The notes under the pieces: generated by a model
What the model was told of the DNA's origin: nothing
Database searches by the model: none
The model's input: only the letters and a program-made list of their open reading frames with translations
Program-made: the position numbers and the translations under genes
Shown here: piece by piece, positions 17,552 through 27,789 of the stretch
Layout of the letters: the number at the start of each line of letters is the position of its first letter
How positions within the stretch are numbered: the first letter of the stretch is position 1
Assembly: GCF_003601925.1 (NCBI RefSeq)
Contig: NZ_QZWH01000069.1
Span: forward strand, 1-53,226
Direction: 5' to 3'
DNA: 53,226 nt
Source: Buttiauxella izardii
GTDB taxonomy: Bacteria; Pseudomonadota; Gammaproteobacteria; Enterobacterales; Enterobacteriaceae

Positions 17552-18742
17552 TTATTCGGTCACAGTGTTTAGCGCAGTTTTCTTTGCCATCAACGGCACG
17601 ACGGCTAACGCGGCGCAAATCATCGAAAGGGATAAGAAGATAAAAGTTGTGTGGTAGTCCTGGCTGGTGCTAATCAAATAACCCATCACGATAGGCGAGA
17701 CGAATCCCCCCAGCGTGCCACCGGTATTGATCAGACCAATTGCGGCACCCATGGTTTCCACTGGCAGGCGTTTCATCGGCAAGGTAAAGGCGGTGACAAA
17801 ACTGCCCATCAAAAAGACCTGGCCCAGGAACAAGAACGCACTGGCGGCAACAGGTGAAGCCATATGGTAAATGGTGAATATGCACAGAGCGCTGGCGACA
17901 GAACAAGCGACAATGACCAACGGCTCGCGTCCCTGGAAATACTTACCGACCAGCCAACCCGTTCCCAGAGAGGAAATCCAAATCCCCAAACCGCCAGCGG
18001 CAATCACCAGCCCGGAGGTTTCGAGCGGCATATGGCGCTGTTGCACAAGGAATTTAGGCAGCCAGGCCATCAATCCATAACTTGGAATATTGATGCAGAA
18101 AATAGAGACGAATAGCAGAATCACCGTCGGGTTTTTCAGCAGCGTTCGGTAACTGACGGTAGAAGTGGTTTTGGCGGTAGCCTGCGGCTTTTGCACCAGC
18201 ATAAAAATCACAATAGCGACCGCACAGGCCATCAAACCTAAACCGGCAAATGAACCCCGCCAGCCGATATGCGTTAATGCACTCACGGCAACCATCGGGC
18301 CGATGGTCATCGCAAGGCCTGCCGATGACAGCAAAATCGACTGAGCAAATGTCCTTTTCTCAACGCTGAAATTACTGACCACCGCTTTAGCGCAAGAGCA
18401 CGGATAGCCCGAATGCCCAATTCCAGAAAGGAAGCGGAACACAATCAACATGCCAAAACTCAGCCCGAGCACGCCGAAGCACAGGGCAAAACCACCGAGC
18501 AGGCAGAGCGAAGCCACCAGCATGGTGCGAAAACCGATGCGGTCATTTAACCAACCGGCGGGAATTTGAAACAGCGAATAGGAGAGGAAGAAAATACCGG
18601 TGATATAACCTAATTGCTGGGTAGAAACGCCGAACTCTTTTTCGATAGGCAATAATGCGAAGCCCATCACCGTTTTATCTATATAGACAATGACATAGCC
18701 CAGAAATAACAGGAAAATCATCAAGGAGTGATTCTTTTTCAT
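17552..18742 (-). CDS. MFS transporter, probable uptake partner of the M20 amidohydrolase
   Basis: A 396-residue major facilitator of the anion:cation symporter type, with 12 predicted helices. It has the motif-A-like [14 protein letters not shown] between TM2 and TM3, and [18 protein letters not shown] resembling ACS-family transporters of sugar acids and related carboxylates. It is first gene of a two-gene operon with the M20 hydrolase and divergent from a LysR regulator. Function beyond uptake of an organic acid or acyl-amino acid cannot be told. Confidence 0.82.
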   Translation of the reverse strand: MKKNHSLMIFLLFLGYVIVYIDKTVMGFALLPIEKEFGVSTQQLGYITGIFFLSYSLFQIPAGWLNDRIGFRTMLVASLCLLGGFALCFGVLGLSFGMLIVFRFLSGIGHSGYPCSCAKAVVSNFSVEKRTFAQSILLSSAGLAMTIGPMVAVSALTHIGWRGSFAGLGLMACAVAIVIFMLVQKPQATAKTTSTVSYRTLLKNPTVILLFVSIFCINIPSYGLMAWLPKFLVQQRHMPLETSGLVIAAGGLGIWISSLGTGWLVGKYFQGREPLVIVACSVASALCIFTIYHMASPVAASAFLFLGQVFLMGSFVTAFTLPMKRLPVETMGAAIGLINTGGTLGGFVSPIVMGYLISTSQDYHTTFIFLSLSMICAALAVVPLMAKKTALNTVTE

Positions 18743-18901
18743 CTTGCGGACCCTTTTGCGGAATTCCGTGCCAGCGGGCGAATGGCCCGTCGGTTTTCAT
18801 GTTCATACAGCGAACTCTGATAGCTATATAAGCAGTGCGGGTAATCCCGTAAAAGATGCAATTTTGTTTGGGGTGATGCTTTTTGTTGATAGGGGGTGCA
18901 T

Positions 18902-19810
18902 ATGAAATATCTGCCGAAAATGCAGCAATTGCATGTCTTCAGGCAAGTGGTGCGCAGCCGCAGCATCCGTGGGGCGGCAAGGGTGATGGGGCAATCTCAG
19001 CCCGCGGTCAGCCGGACGTTACGAGAGCTGGAGCAAGTTTTATCCGTGCAACTATTTTTGCGCGGCAACGAAGGCATCACCTTAACCGAAGCCGGAGAGG
19101 CGTTTGCCCGGCGGGCTGAGTGGATTCTGGAGGAGTTACAACGCGCTGCCGAAGAAGTTGAACAGATTAACCACTTTTCCCAGGGCAAGCTGAATATCGG
19201 CTTCTCATCGCTGATTGCACTGAGTGTTTTCCCCGCTGTAGCCGATAGCTTTAAATCACGTCTGCCGCAGGCGAGTTTGCGCATTAAAGAAGGGCAATTA
19301 GCCACGTTGCTCCCGTTGCTGCAACAAGGGGAGCTGGATTTAGCCATCGGCACCATCAACCCGGCTAAAGTCCCGGAAGATGTGATTGTTGAGCCGCTGT
19401 TTAGTGCGCCATTTTGTGTGATTGCCCGGCGTGGGCATCCGCTTGAAGGAGCCACATCGCTGGCTGAATTGAGCAGGGCTAAATGGTTGCTGCCGGAAGC
19501 GAATATCGGTTATTACCAACAGCTTCAGGATGAACTTAACGAGTTTTACGGTCAGATGCATGAAGCGCCGATTCGCACGGACTCGGTGATTTGTGGGCTG
19601 AATATGGTGTTGCATTCGGATTATCTGACGATAGTCGCCAGAGCCATGAGCACGCCGTTGTTTTTGCAAGACCGGTTGACGGTGTTGCCGATCACCACGT
19701 TGCCATCGGCGCAGTATTGCGTGATCTGGTCGCAGAAATCGGATTTGACGGCTACTGCCAGGCAATTCTTATTAGCGCTGCGACAGCAATGCCAGAATTA
19801 CCCTTGGTAA
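18902..19810 (+). CDS. LysR-type transcriptional regulator (AbgR-like)
   Basis: A 302-residue LysR regulator. It has an N-terminal winged helix (about 1-65; SIRGAARVMGQSQPAVSRTLRELE) and a periplasmic-binding-protein-like effector domain (about 92-300; GKLNIGFSSLIALSVFP). It recalls E. coli AbgR, which controls p-aminobenzoyl-glutamate amidohydrolases. The pairing with a divergent transporter-hydrolase operon is analogous. A GTG at 18896 is in frame, but the ATG at 18902 has AGGGGG five bases upstream. It probably activates the divergent genes in response to their substrate. Confidence 0.85.
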   Translation: MKYLPKMQQLHVFRQVVRSRSIRGAARVMGQSQPAVSRTLRELEQVLSVQLFLRGNEGITLTEAGEAFARRAEWILEELQRAAEEVEQINHFSQGKLNIGFSSLIALSVFPAVADSFKSRLPQASLRIKEGQLATLLPLLQQGELDLAIGTINPAKVPEDVIVEPLFSAPFCVIARRGHPLEGATSLAELSRAKWLLPEANIGYYQQLQDELNEFYGQMHEAPIRTDSVICGLNMVLHSDYLTIVARAMSTPLFLQDRLTVLPITTLPSAQYCVIWSQKSDLTATARQFLLALRQQCQNYPW

Positions 19811-19841
19811 AAGAAAATGGCCCGCTTTTCAGGGGGCCATT
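19811..19841 (-). terminator. Intrinsic terminator of sdaA
   Basis: On the minus strand AATGGCCCCC, loop, GGGCCATT then TTCTTTT. It is located between the convergent LysR gene and sdaA. Confidence 0.75.
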
Positions 19842-19865
19842 CAGGGGATGAGTCACACAGTACTT

Positions 19866-21230
19866 TTAATCACACTGCACTTTAATCGCCAGGCCGCCGC
19901 GTGAAGTTTCACGGTATTTGGCGTTCATGTCTTTGCCTGTTTCGTACATGGTTTCGATGACTTTATCGAGTGACACGCGTGGCTCGCTGGTGCGGCGCAT
20001 CGCCATGCGCGTGGCGTTGATCGCTTTTACGGAAGCAATGGCGTTACGTTCGATACACGGCACCTGAACCTGGCCAGCGACCGGGTCGCAGGTCAAGCCG
20101 AGGTTGTGTTCCATGCCGATTTCCGCAGCAACACAAACTTGCTCCGGGCTTGCGCCGAGGATTTCAGCCAGGCCAGCAGCAGCCATTGAACATGCCACAC
20201 CGACTTCACCCTGGCAGCCAACTTCTGCACCAGAAATAGACGCGTTCATTTTATACAACGCGCCAATCGCACCGGAGGCGAGGAAGTAACGGATATAGGT
20301 ATCCGGGCTGACCGATTCGATAAAGTGATCGTAGTAGGCCAGAACCGCCGGAACAATCCCGCATGCGCCGTTAGTCGGAGCCGTAACCACACGTCCGCCA
20401 GCGGCGTTTTCTTCGTTAACCGCCAGCGCAAACATGTTCACCCAGTCGATCACGTTCATTGGGTCGTTGGAGAGTTTATCGCTGGAAACTAACATGCGGC
20501 GCAGCGCGGATGCACGACGCGGCACGCGCAGTGGGCCAGGCAACACGCCTTCTGTATTCACACCACGGTCGATACAGGCGCGCATGGTCTGCCAGACGTT
20601 GGCAAAATACTCTTCGATTTCTTTGCGACTGTGCAGCGCCAGTTCGTTCTGCATAATCACGCCAGACAACGACATGCCTGTCTCTTTGCAATGATTCAGC
20701 ATTTCTTCGGCGGAATTAAACGAGTAAGGCACCACGATTTCGTCAACGGCATCTTTGCCGAAGTTTTCTTCATCAACGATAAAACCACCGCCGATGGAAT
20801 AATAAGTTTTGGTGTAGATCTCTTGCTCGCCACTGAACGCGTGGACGGTCATGCCGTTTTCATGCAGCGACAAGTTGTCGTTACGGAAACACATGCCGGA
20901 ATCTTTCGGGAAATCGACTTCATGGCGACCCTGGGCCAGCCACAAACGCTCGCGGGTTTCGACATCACGGATAAACGCCGGGATGGAATCAATATCCACG
21001 GTGGCAGGCTCGTTACCGGCAAGACCCATAATAATGGCGATATCGGTATGGTGCCCTTTACCTGTCAGCGACAGGGAACCGTAAACATCGACCGCAATGC
21101 GCGTCGTGCTTTCCAGTAATCCTTTTTCGACCAGGTCATCGACAAATAACTTACCGGCCTTCATCGGGCCGACGGTATGGGAACTGGATGGCCCAATGCC
21201 GACTTTGAACATGTCGAAGATGCTAATCAC
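19866..21230 (-). CDS. sdaA: SdaA, L-serine deaminase 1 (4Fe-4S)
   Basis: Oxygen-labile iron-sulfur enzyme converting L-serine to pyruvate and ammonia. The 454 residues match E. coli SdaA in length and sequence, with a beta domain N-terminal and alpha domain C-terminal. Cluster-region cysteines are present in APTNGACGIVPAVL, GCQGEVGVACSM and LTCDPVAGQVQVPC. The start is GTG with AAGGAG upstream. In E. coli it lies next to pdeD. Here the M20/MFS/LysR cassette intervenes. Confidence 0.97.
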   Translation of the reverse strand: MISIFDMFKVGIGPSSSHTVGPMKAGKLFVDDLVEKGLLESTTRIAVDVYGSLSLTGKGHHTDIAIIMGLAGNEPATVDIDSIPAFIRDVETRERLWLAQGRHEVDFPKDSGMCFRNDNLSLHENGMTVHAFSGEQEIYTKTYYSIGGGFIVDEENFGKDAVDEIVVPYSFNSAEEMLNHCKETGMSLSGVIMQNELALHSRKEIEEYFANVWQTMRACIDRGVNTEGVLPGPLRVPRRASALRRMLVSSDKLSNDPMNVIDWVNMFALAVNEENAAGGRVVTAPTNGACGIVPAVLAYYDHFIESVSPDTYIRYFLASGAIGALYKMNASISGAEVGCQGEVGVACSMAAAGLAEILGASPEQVCVAAEIGMEHNLGLTCDPVAGQVQVPCIERNAIASVKAINATRMAMRRTSEPRVSLDKVIETMYETGKDMNAKYRETSRGGLAIKVQCD

Positions 21231-21431
21231 GATAAAACTCCTTAAAGACTACCGGGTATATAAAATTTGCTGCTGCAAAATCACAGTTAGCTAGTTTAAA
21301 AATTTATTGCTCACCGTAGTAAACTATTCACATGAATTAAACTAATGCTTAACTTTAGCTACACTAATGGCAGCTAAACCGCGGCGAGACACTCTGCTAA
21401 ATATAGCCGTTTTCTCAGAATTAAAGAGTGA

Positions 21432-22010
21432 TCAAGCTTCCACGCCTATCTGTAAAGCTAACTCACGGATGATTCCGGCCGTCATCCCCCAGACAAAGTA
21501 GTGTTGATACCAGGAAAGCCAGACGCGATGGGCATTGCCACGGCGGTGAATGTCCAGTGGATGATAGCGTCCGAGCGTTAATGCCTCCATCAGCGGCATT
21601 TCAAACACCGCCGCCACTTCATCTTCACTGGCCTGATACGGCAGATTAGGCGGGATGATGCCCACCACGGGAGTGACCTGAAATCCCGTCACGCTATCCA
21701 CGGGCGGGAGCGTGCCGATCACTTCAACGCTATCCGGTGAAATAGCCACTTCCTCCCAGGCTTCGCGCAGGGCGGCAGCAATCAAAGACTCGTCGGTATC
21801 GTCCACCGCACCGCCGGGGAAAGCGACTTGCCCGGCATGTTTGCGCATCATCGCCGAGCGCTGTGTCAGCAAAAGCCCCGGCTGTGGGCGACGCACAATA
21901 GGGATCAGCACGGCGGCCTGGCGCTTATTGCCGCTCAGTTTGGTCGCAGGTGGTTGCAACAGCTGAAAACGCGATAAAAAATCATTCATGCTCAGGGACA
22001 AACCAGACAT
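21432..22010 (-). CDS. nudL: NudL, Nudix hydrolase (CoA-pyrophosphatase type)
   Basis: A 192-residue Nudix hydrolase of the NudL/CoA-ase subfamily. The Nudix helix is visible as GGAVDDTDE...[10 protein letters not shown], preceded by the UPF0035-type sequence [21 protein letters not shown]. It probably cleaves CoA or a related nucleotide diphosphate, and the physiological role is not settled. The ATG at 22010 aligns with the E. coli start. GTG at 22013 adds one residue. It begins four bases after the pabB stop, so it is translationally linked to pabB. Confidence 0.93.
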   Translation of the reverse strand: MSGLSLSMNDFLSRFQLLQPPATKLSGNKRQAAVLIPIVRRPQPGLLLTQRSAMMRKHAGQVAFPGGAVDDTDESLIAAALREAWEEVAISPDSVEVIGTLPPVDSVTGFQVTPVVGIIPPNLPYQASEDEVAAVFEMPLMEALTLGRYHPLDIHRRGNAHRVWLSWYQHYFVWGMTAGIIRELALQIGVEA

Positions 22011-22014
22011 CACT

Positions 22015-23376
22015 TCAACTCTCTAGTTGCGGCAAGATACGATTAACTTTATCAAAAGTTTCCTGATATTCCGCAGATTCAACACTGTCGGCCACAATGC
22101 CGCCGCCTGCGGAGCAATACAGTTTGCCGTTTTCCGCAGTCAATGTGCGGATGGTGATGCTGGTGTCCATATTGCCGCAGAAGCTCAAATAGCCAATGCT
22201 TCCACACCAGGCGTTGCGGCGCTGTGGCTCCAGTTCTTCAATGATTTCCATGGCTCGCACTTTCGGTGCACCGGTAATCGAGCCACCGGGGAAGCAAGCA
22301 CGGAGCAAATCAGTCGCCTGTAAATGTGCAGGAAGTTGCGCGGTAATCGTGCTCACCAGGTGATGCACCGCCGGGAAGGGTTCGACGACAAACAGCTCCG
22401 GGACTTTTACGCTGCCGGGCACGGCGACGCGGCCAATATCATTACGCAGCAAATCAACAATCATCAGGTTTTCAGCGCGATCCTTCGGCGAATTTGCCAG
22501 CGTCTCAGCCTGCTGCGCATCGGCAACCGGATCTTCAAGGCGCGGTAGGGTGCCTTTAATTGGGCGCGTCTGGATATTTTTGTCTTCGAGCAGAATAAAC
22601 CGCTCCGGTGACAGACTTAAAATTGCGCTTTCCGGTAAACGAATAAACGCGCTAAATGGCGCACGGTTTGCAGCATTCAGTCGCTCAAATGCTTGCCACT
22701 CGTCGCCTTCATAACTGGCGTGAAAACGCTGTGCGAGATTGATCTGATAGCAATCGCCACTCTCGAGATATTCCTGTACCTGACGGAATTTAAGTCCATA
22801 CTGCTCGCGGGTCATATTTGACTGCCATTCTCTGGTCAGATGGAATGGCTCACTGGCCGCGGGAATCTGCGATTGAAGCCAGTGAAGTCGGGCTGAATTA
22901 TCGCCCCAGCAAACTAGCGTGAGCTGTTTTAGTTGGTGGTCGGCGACCAGCGCCCAGTCATAAATCCCTACTGCCATATCCGGCGTGGTGATATCCGCCA
23001 GCGCATGTTCAGGTAGCTTTTCAAAGTGGCGACCCAGGTCATAACCAAACAAGCCCAGAGCACCGCCTAAAAAGGGGATGTCCGGGTGTGTTGCGGGTTT
23101 ATGACCAAAACTGTCCTGCGTTTGCTGTAATAGTTGTAGCGGGCAGTTTTGATGTGTTGATTCCACACCCGCCTGGCAAATTGTGGTTTCAGGGCCGCGA
23201 GTCACCAACGTGGCGACAGGTTCAGCCACCAGAATATCAAAACGATTATGGGGATGGTCAGCGAAGCCGGAATGCAGCAGCATCGCCCACGGTTGCTGCG
23301 CCAGTGATTTGAAAGTGTGTTGAACAGCATCCGGATGCCACGGCAAAGTTTGATAAGTTAGAGTTTGCAACGTCAT
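22015..23376 (-). CDS. pabB: PabB, aminodeoxychorismate synthase component 1
   Basis: With PabA glutaminase it converts chorismate to 4-amino-4-deoxychorismate for p-aminobenzoate and folate. It has 453 residues, with an N-terminal Anth_synt_I domain and a C-terminal chorismate-binding domain ([55 protein letters not shown]). The ATG at 23376 is chosen over 23385 because it gives the E. coli length. It is followed immediately by nudL, as in E. coli. Confidence 0.96.
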   Translation of the reverse strand: MTLQTLTYQTLPWHPDAVQHTFKSLAQQPWAMLLHSGFADHPHNRFDILVAEPVATLVTRGPETTICQAGVESTHQNCPLQLLQQTQDSFGHKPATHPDIPFLGGALGLFGYDLGRHFEKLPEHALADITTPDMAVGIYDWALVADHQLKQLTLVCWGDNSARLHWLQSQIPAASEPFHLTREWQSNMTREQYGLKFRQVQEYLESGDCYQINLAQRFHASYEGDEWQAFERLNAANRAPFSAFIRLPESAILSLSPERFILLEDKNIQTRPIKGTLPRLEDPVADAQQAETLANSPKDRAENLMIVDLLRNDIGRVAVPGSVKVPELFVVEPFPAVHHLVSTITAQLPAHLQATDLLRACFPGGSITGAPKVRAMEIIEELEPQRRNAWCGSIGYLSFCGNMDTSITIRTLTAENGKLYCSAGGGIVADSVESAEYQETFDKVNRILPQLES

Positions 23377-23485
23377 AAACCACAACTAAAAAATAGACAC
23401 AGAGCTCTGCCAGGCCAGTGAACCCTCTGGAAACCCTGACAGCAGCGTGAAATAATTAACCCAGGCAATGTAACAGGAGTCGAAA

Positions 23486-23752
23486 ATGTTTGCAGGATTA
23501 CCCTCATTATCCCATGAGCAACAGCAGAAAGCAGTCGAGCGCATTCAGGAACTGATGGCTAACGGCATGAGCAGTGGAGAAGCGATTACGCTCGTCGCCG
23601 CAGAAATCCGTGCCAATCATACCGGTGAAATGGTCGCCATGCGCTTTGAAGATGATGATGTTGGCGACGCTGAAAGCGATGAAGAAAACGAAAATGACGA
23701 CGAAGAAGAACACTACGTCGATCATTATGAAGAAAACGACGACGACAAATAA
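23486..23752 (+). CDS. yoaH: YoaH, UPF0181 protein with an acidic C-terminal extension
   Basis: The first 57 or so residues match E. coli YoaH ([20 protein letters not shown]..., GMSSGEAI...), a small UPF0181 protein of unknown function. The E. coli protein stops at 59 residues. Here the frame continues to 88 with a tail of mostly Asp and Glu ([20 protein letters not shown]). CAGGAG lies 7 bases before the ATG. The tail is in frame and not followed by a frameshift signal, so it looks genuine. Confidence 0.9.
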
Positions 23753-23782
23753 TGCGTAACGCGGGCCGAAACCCGCATTTCT

Positions 23783-24127
23783 TCACACTGCCGCGATAAT
23801 TTTAATCTCAACTTTATAACGCGGGTTCATCAATTTTGCCTGCACGGTACAACGCACCGGCGCGTGACCCGCGACAACCCACTCGTCCCAGGCTTTATTC
23901 ATAGCGGCAAAATCACTGCCTTCTGGCAGGAAAATAGTGGCATCAAGGATTTTACTTTTGTCGCTGCCTTGCTCGAGAAGCACGGTGTCGATTTGCGCAA
24001 GGGTATTGGCGGTTTGCTCATAGGCATCCGCATCCAGGTTTTCTGGCACGCCGGTGTAGTACAGGGTGTTGTTATGGATAACCGCATCAGACCAACGCGC
24101 TTCCGGTTTTATACGCACAATACTCAT
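23783..24127 (-). CDS. yoaB: YoaB, RidA-family protein
   Basis: A 114-residue member of the Rid/YER057c/UK114 family. The family pocket arginine occurs in HAPVRCTVQAKL, with ILDATIFL upstream. RidA deaminates reactive enamine/imine intermediates. The activity of YoaB itself is not defined. The frame is open to 24193, but the ATG at 24127 (AAGGAAG upstream) gives the E. coli N-terminus. It diverges from yoaA. Confidence 0.93.
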   Translation of the reverse strand: MSIVRIKPEARWSDAVIHNNTLYYTGVPENLDADAYEQTANTLAQIDTVLLEQGSDKSKILDATIFLPEGSDFAAMNKAWDEWVVAGHAPVRCTVQAKLMNPRYKVEIKIIAAV

Positions 24128-24256
24128 CACTGCTTCCTTCTCTGCTGGTTCATAATGCGCAACAGCCTGCCACAATCTGCCAGGCGCTTCCACCGGCTTG
24201 CTGGATTAACACCGCTCAGACTGACATAATCACTGGCAATAAACCCAGGGGGTATT

Positions 24257-26167
24257 GTGACAGACGATTTTGCAGCAGACGGCCAACTCGCTACGGCGAT
24301 AACCGGTTTTAAACCGCGTGAACCGCAACGCCAGATGGCGCAAGCCGTCACCAAAGCTATCGCGTCCGGGCGCGAGCTGGTGGTGGAAGCGGGAACCGGA
24401 ACCGGTAAAACCTATGCGTATCTGGCTCCGGCTCTGCGCTCAGGCAAAAAAGTCATTATCTCAACCGGATCAAAGGCGTTGCAGGATCAGCTTTTTTCCC
24501 GGGATTTACCCACGGTTGCCAAAGCACTGGATTTCAAAGGTCGGCTGGCGCTGCTAAAAGGCCGCTCTAACTATTTGTGCCTTGAACGCCTGGAGCAAAA
24601 TGCGCTGGCGGGCGGGGATCTGCAAGTTCAGACACTCAGCGATATCGTCAAATTACGCGGCTGGGCGATTGAAACGGTCGACGGCGATATCAGCACTTGT
24701 GGCAGCGTGGCGGAAGATTCAAACGTCTGGCCGCTGGTCACCAGCACTAACGACAACTGCCTGGGGCAAGACTGCCCGCTCTACAAAGACTGCTTCGTCG
24801 TCAAAGCGCGTAAAAAAGCCATGGACTCCGACGTCGTGGTGGTGAATCACCATCTCTTTCTGGCTGATATGGTGGTGAAAGAGGGCGGTTTTGGGGAACT
24901 GATTCCCGAAGCGGAAGTAATGATTTTCGATGAAGCGCATCAAATCCCGGACATCGCCAGCCAGTATTTTGGGCAATCGGTCTCCAGTCGCCAGTTGCTA
25001 GACATCGCCAAAGATATTTCCATTGCTTACCGCACCGAAGTGCGCGACGCCCAGCAATTGCAAAAAAGTGCCGACCGCCTGACGCAAAGCACTCAGGATT
25101 TCAGACTGAAACTAGGCGACCCCGGTTATCGCGGCAATCTGCGCGAACTCTTAGCCGAACCGTCTATCCAGCGTGCACTGTTATTGCTCGATGATGCGCT
25201 TGAGCTTTGTTACGACGTGGCGAAAATGTCGCTGGGCCGTTCTGCTTTGCTTGACGCCGCCTTCGAGCGAACCGTGACGTTGCGGGCGCGTATCAAGCGC
25301 CTGAAAGACGTCGACACACCGGGCTACAGTTACTGGTACGAATGCAATGCGCGCAATTTCACCCTCGCGCTCACGCCGCTTTCCGTGGCCGATAAATTCA
25401 AAGAAGTGATCAGCGAAAAAGCCGGAACCTGGATTTTCACCTCGGCAACACTTTCGGTAAACGACAAACTCAGCCACTTTACCGACCGCCTCGGCATTGA
25501 TAATGCAGAAACTTTGCTGCTCGCCAGCCCGTTTGATTACGCCACTCAGGCGTTGCTGTGCGTGCCGCGTGGCTTACCGACACTCAATCAACCGGCAGCA
25601 GGAAAGCACCTGGCAAAAATGCTCAAGCCATTGATTGAAGCCAACAATGGTCGCTGCTTTATGTTATGTACCTCCCACGCCATGATGCGCGATTTAGCCG
25701 AACAGTTCCGCGCCACCATGACGTTGCCTGTGTTACTGCAAGGCGAAACCAGCAAAGGCCAGTTGTTGCAGCAATTTGTCGATGCGGGAAATGCCCTGCT
25801 GGTGGCGACCAGTAGTTTCTGGGAAGGGGTGGACGTGCGCGGTGATGCGCTCTCGCTGGTGATTATCGATAAACTGCCGTTTACCTCGCCGGACGATCCT
25901 TTACTCAAAGCGCGCATGGAAGATTGCCGCCTGCGTGGCGGTGAACCGTTTGATGACGTGCAACTTCCGGACGCGGTTATCACCCTGAAACAGGGCGTCG
26001 GGCGTTTAATCCGTGATGTTGACGACCGTGGTGTGTTGGTGATTTGCGACAATCGCCTGGTGATGCGCCCCTACGGTGCCGTGTTCCTCAATAGCCTGCC
26101 GCCGACGCCGCGCACGCGAGATATTAATCGGGCGGTTGAGTTCCTTAAGTTCCGACCGGAGCAGTAA
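24257..26167 (+). CDS. yoaA: YoaA, XPD/DinG-family iron-sulfur DNA helicase
   Basis: ATP-dependent helicase of 636 residues, identical in length to E. coli YoaA, which binds DNA polymerase III chi (HolC) and helps tolerate replication blocks. Motifs: Walker A GTGTGKT (about 46-52), four Fe-S cysteines ([28 protein letters not shown] region), DEAH box (FDEAHQ) and C-terminal motifs VGRLIRD. The start is GTG, with AGGGGG upstream. It is a separate unit running towards tsaB. Confidence 0.95.
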   Translation: MTDDFAADGQLATAITGFKPREPQRQMAQAVTKAIASGRELVVEAGTGTGKTYAYLAPALRSGKKVIISTGSKALQDQLFSRDLPTVAKALDFKGRLALLKGRSNYLCLERLEQNALAGGDLQVQTLSDIVKLRGWAIETVDGDISTCGSVAEDSNVWPLVTSTNDNCLGQDCPLYKDCFVVKARKKAMDSDVVVVNHHLFLADMVVKEGGFGELIPEAEVMIFDEAHQIPDIASQYFGQSVSSRQLLDIAKDISIAYRTEVRDAQQLQKSADRLTQSTQDFRLKLGDPGYRGNLRELLAEPSIQRALLLLDDALELCYDVAKMSLGRSALLDAAFERTVTLRARIKRLKDVDTPGYSYWYECNARNFTLALTPLSVADKFKEVISEKAGTWIFTSATLSVNDKLSHFTDRLGIDNAETLLLASPFDYATQALLCVPRGLPTLNQPAAGKHLAKMLKPLIEANNGRCFMLCTSHAMMRDLAEQFRATMTLPVLLQGETSKGQLLQQFVDAGNALLVATSSFWEGVDVRGDALSLVIIDKLPFTSPDDPLLKARMEDCRLRGGEPFDDVQLPDAVITLKQGVGRLIRDVDDRGVLVICDNRLVMRPYGAVFLNSLPPTPRTRDINRAVEFLKFRPEQ

Positions 26168-26238
26168 TTTGTGCCAGGCTATGGTATGATGCGCGCCGAT
26201 TTTTGACCCTATTTTTTCCGCCAGAGGTTGGCAATACC

Positions 26239-26934
26239 ATGCGAATTTTAGCCATCGACACTGCGACAGAAGCTTGTTCAGTTGCCCTGTACAACGAAGG
26301 GAAGTCTAGCGCCCATTTTGAACTGTGCCCACGCGAACACACGCAACGTATTCTGCCGCTGGTGCGTGACATCCTTAACGAGGGTGGCGTTGGTCTGACC
26401 GCATTGAATGCGCTTGCTTATGGCCGTGGCCCAGGTAGTTTTACCGGTGTGCGCATTGGCATTGGCATCGCCCAAGGGCTGGCGCTCGGGGCAGAATTGC
26501 CGATGATTGGTATTTCGACTCTGGCGACGATGGCGCAAGGGGCCTGGCGCATGACGGGCGCAACCCGCGTTCTGGCTGCGATTGATGCGCGAATGGGCGA
26601 AGTTTACTGGGCCGAGTACCAGCGTGATGAAAATGGCGTCTGGCACGGCGAAGAAACGGAAGCCGTTTTAAAGCCTGAAGCGGTTGCCGAGCGGTTGAAA
26701 CAACTTCAGGGCGAATGGGCTACAGTCGGGACAGGTTGGCAAGCCTGGCCGGATATGGCGCACGGAAGTGGACTGATCATTCATGATGGCAAAGTCACCC
26801 TTCCTGCGGCAGAAGATATGTTGCCTTTGGCAATTCAGGCATTAAATGATGGTTGTACGGTGGCGGTAGAACATGCCGAACCGGTCTATCTGCGTAACGA
26901 AGTGACATGGAAGAAGCTTCCAGGCAGAGAATAG
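26239..26934 (+). CDS. tsaB: TsaB, t6A biosynthesis subunit
   Basis: A 231-residue ASKHA-fold protein that scaffolds TsaD and TsaE in the threonylcarbamoyladenosine (t6A37) tRNA modification complex. The N-terminal phosphate loop [15 protein letters not shown] and [20 protein letters not shown] are diagnostic. The frame opens at 26203, but the ATG at 26239 matches the E. coli start. It is essential in E. coli. It lies upstream of yeaY, as there. Confidence 0.96.
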   Translation: MRILAIDTATEACSVALYNEGKSSAHFELCPREHTQRILPLVRDILNEGGVGLTALNALAYGRGPGSFTGVRIGIGIAQGLALGAELPMIGISTLATMAQGAWRMTGATRVLAAIDARMGEVYWAEYQRDENGVWHGEETEAVLKPEAVAERLKQLQGEWATVGTGWQAWPDMAHGSGLIIHDGKVTLPAAEDMLPLAIQALNDGCTVAVEHAEPVYLRNEVTWKKLPGRE

Positions 26935-26977
26935 TTCACAACGTTCGTAAGCCGATGCGGCGTTAAGGAGAATGGAT

Positions 26978-27586
26978 ATGTCTGGTTTACATGTCAGGAT
27001 TGTTACTCGTTTAATGGCAGTGGCTGCCGTTGTTATGCTTAGCGGTTGTGTCACCGTTCCCGATGCCATTAAAGGCACCAGCGCGACACCGCAGCAAGAT
27101 TTAATCCGGGTGATGAACGCACCTCAGCTTTACGTCGGGCAGGAAGCGCGTTTCGGTGGCCGTGTGGTGAATATCGATAACAAACAGGGCAGAACGCGTC
27201 TGGAAATTGCGACCGTAAACCTCGACGAAGGTGCCCGTCCGCAATTGGGTGAACCGTCGAAAGGGCGCATTTACGCCGACGTGAATGGCTTCCTTGACCC
27301 CGTCGACTTCCGTGGGCAACTGGTCACGGTCGTCGGGCCAATTACCGGCACGGTAGAAGGCAAAGTGGGTGAAACACCGTATAAATTTATGGTGATGCAG
27401 GTGAACGGCTACAAACGCTGGCGTATCACGCAACAAGTGGTGATGCCTCCGCAACCGATCGATCCGTGGTTCTGGGGCGGACCGTATCCTTACCGTGGCC
27501 GTCATGGTTACGGTTACGGCGGCATGTGGGGCGGCGGATGGTACAATCCTGGCCCGGCACAGGTACAGACTATCGTTACCGAGTAA
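26978..27586 (+). CDS. yeaY: YeaY, Slp-family outer-membrane lipoprotein
   Basis: A 202-residue lipoprotein. It has a basic N-terminus, a hydrophobic core and the lipobox LSGC (about residues 21-24), followed by the Slp domain ([36 protein letters not shown]) and a Gly/Tyr/Trp-rich C-terminus. Paralogue Slp is a starvation and acid-stress lipoprotein, while YeaY's role is unknown. Two ATGs occur. That at 26978 has AAGGAG seven bases upstream, while that at 26972 has only one base of spacing. A terminator follows. Confidence 0.93.
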   Translation: MSGLHVRIVTRLMAVAAVVMLSGCVTVPDAIKGTSATPQQDLIRVMNAPQLYVGQEARFGGRVVNIDNKQGRTRLEIATVNLDEGARPQLGEPSKGRIYADVNGFLDPVDFRGQLVTVVGPITGTVEGKVGETPYKFMVMQVNGYKRWRITQQVVMPPQPIDPWFWGGPYPYRGRHGYGYGGMWGGGWYNPGPAQVQTIVTE

Positions 27587-27604
27587 CGACATGATTTATG
27601 AGTA

Positions 27605-27637
27605 AAAGAGGCAGCGGCATGTCCGCTGCCTCTTTAT
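27605..27637 (+). terminator. Intrinsic terminator after yeaY
   Basis: Perfect 10-bp stem GAGGCAGCGG (27608-27617) / CCGCTGCCTC (27623-27632) followed by TTTATT. Confidence 0.9.
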
Positions 27638-27700
27638 TGGTATCATGGAATAAAAATAATTAGTGATGCGCTTCGCAACCTTAAACCAGTCTAATTAATA

Positions 27701-27717
27701 AACTGGTACGCTGAGTT
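27701..27717. promoter_or_regulatory. FadR operator upstream of fadD
   Basis: AACTGGTACGCTGAGTT keeps the AACTGGT and AGTT ends of the 17-bp FadR consensus. It lies about 75-90 bases before the fadD start. fadD is repressed by FadR in E. coli, and fadR is itself present in this window. Confidence 0.6.
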
Positions 27718-27789
27718 AATATTATGTTAACAGCGTGTTTATATATTGGGGTTGTGATGACGACGAATAATAAATTCAGAGGTGGATCC

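Noticed and set aside
27724-27789. 22-residue N-terminal extension of FadD
   Set aside because: E. coli FadD starts at UUG with [11 protein letters not shown]. The same UUG with AGAGGTGG upstream is present at 27790.
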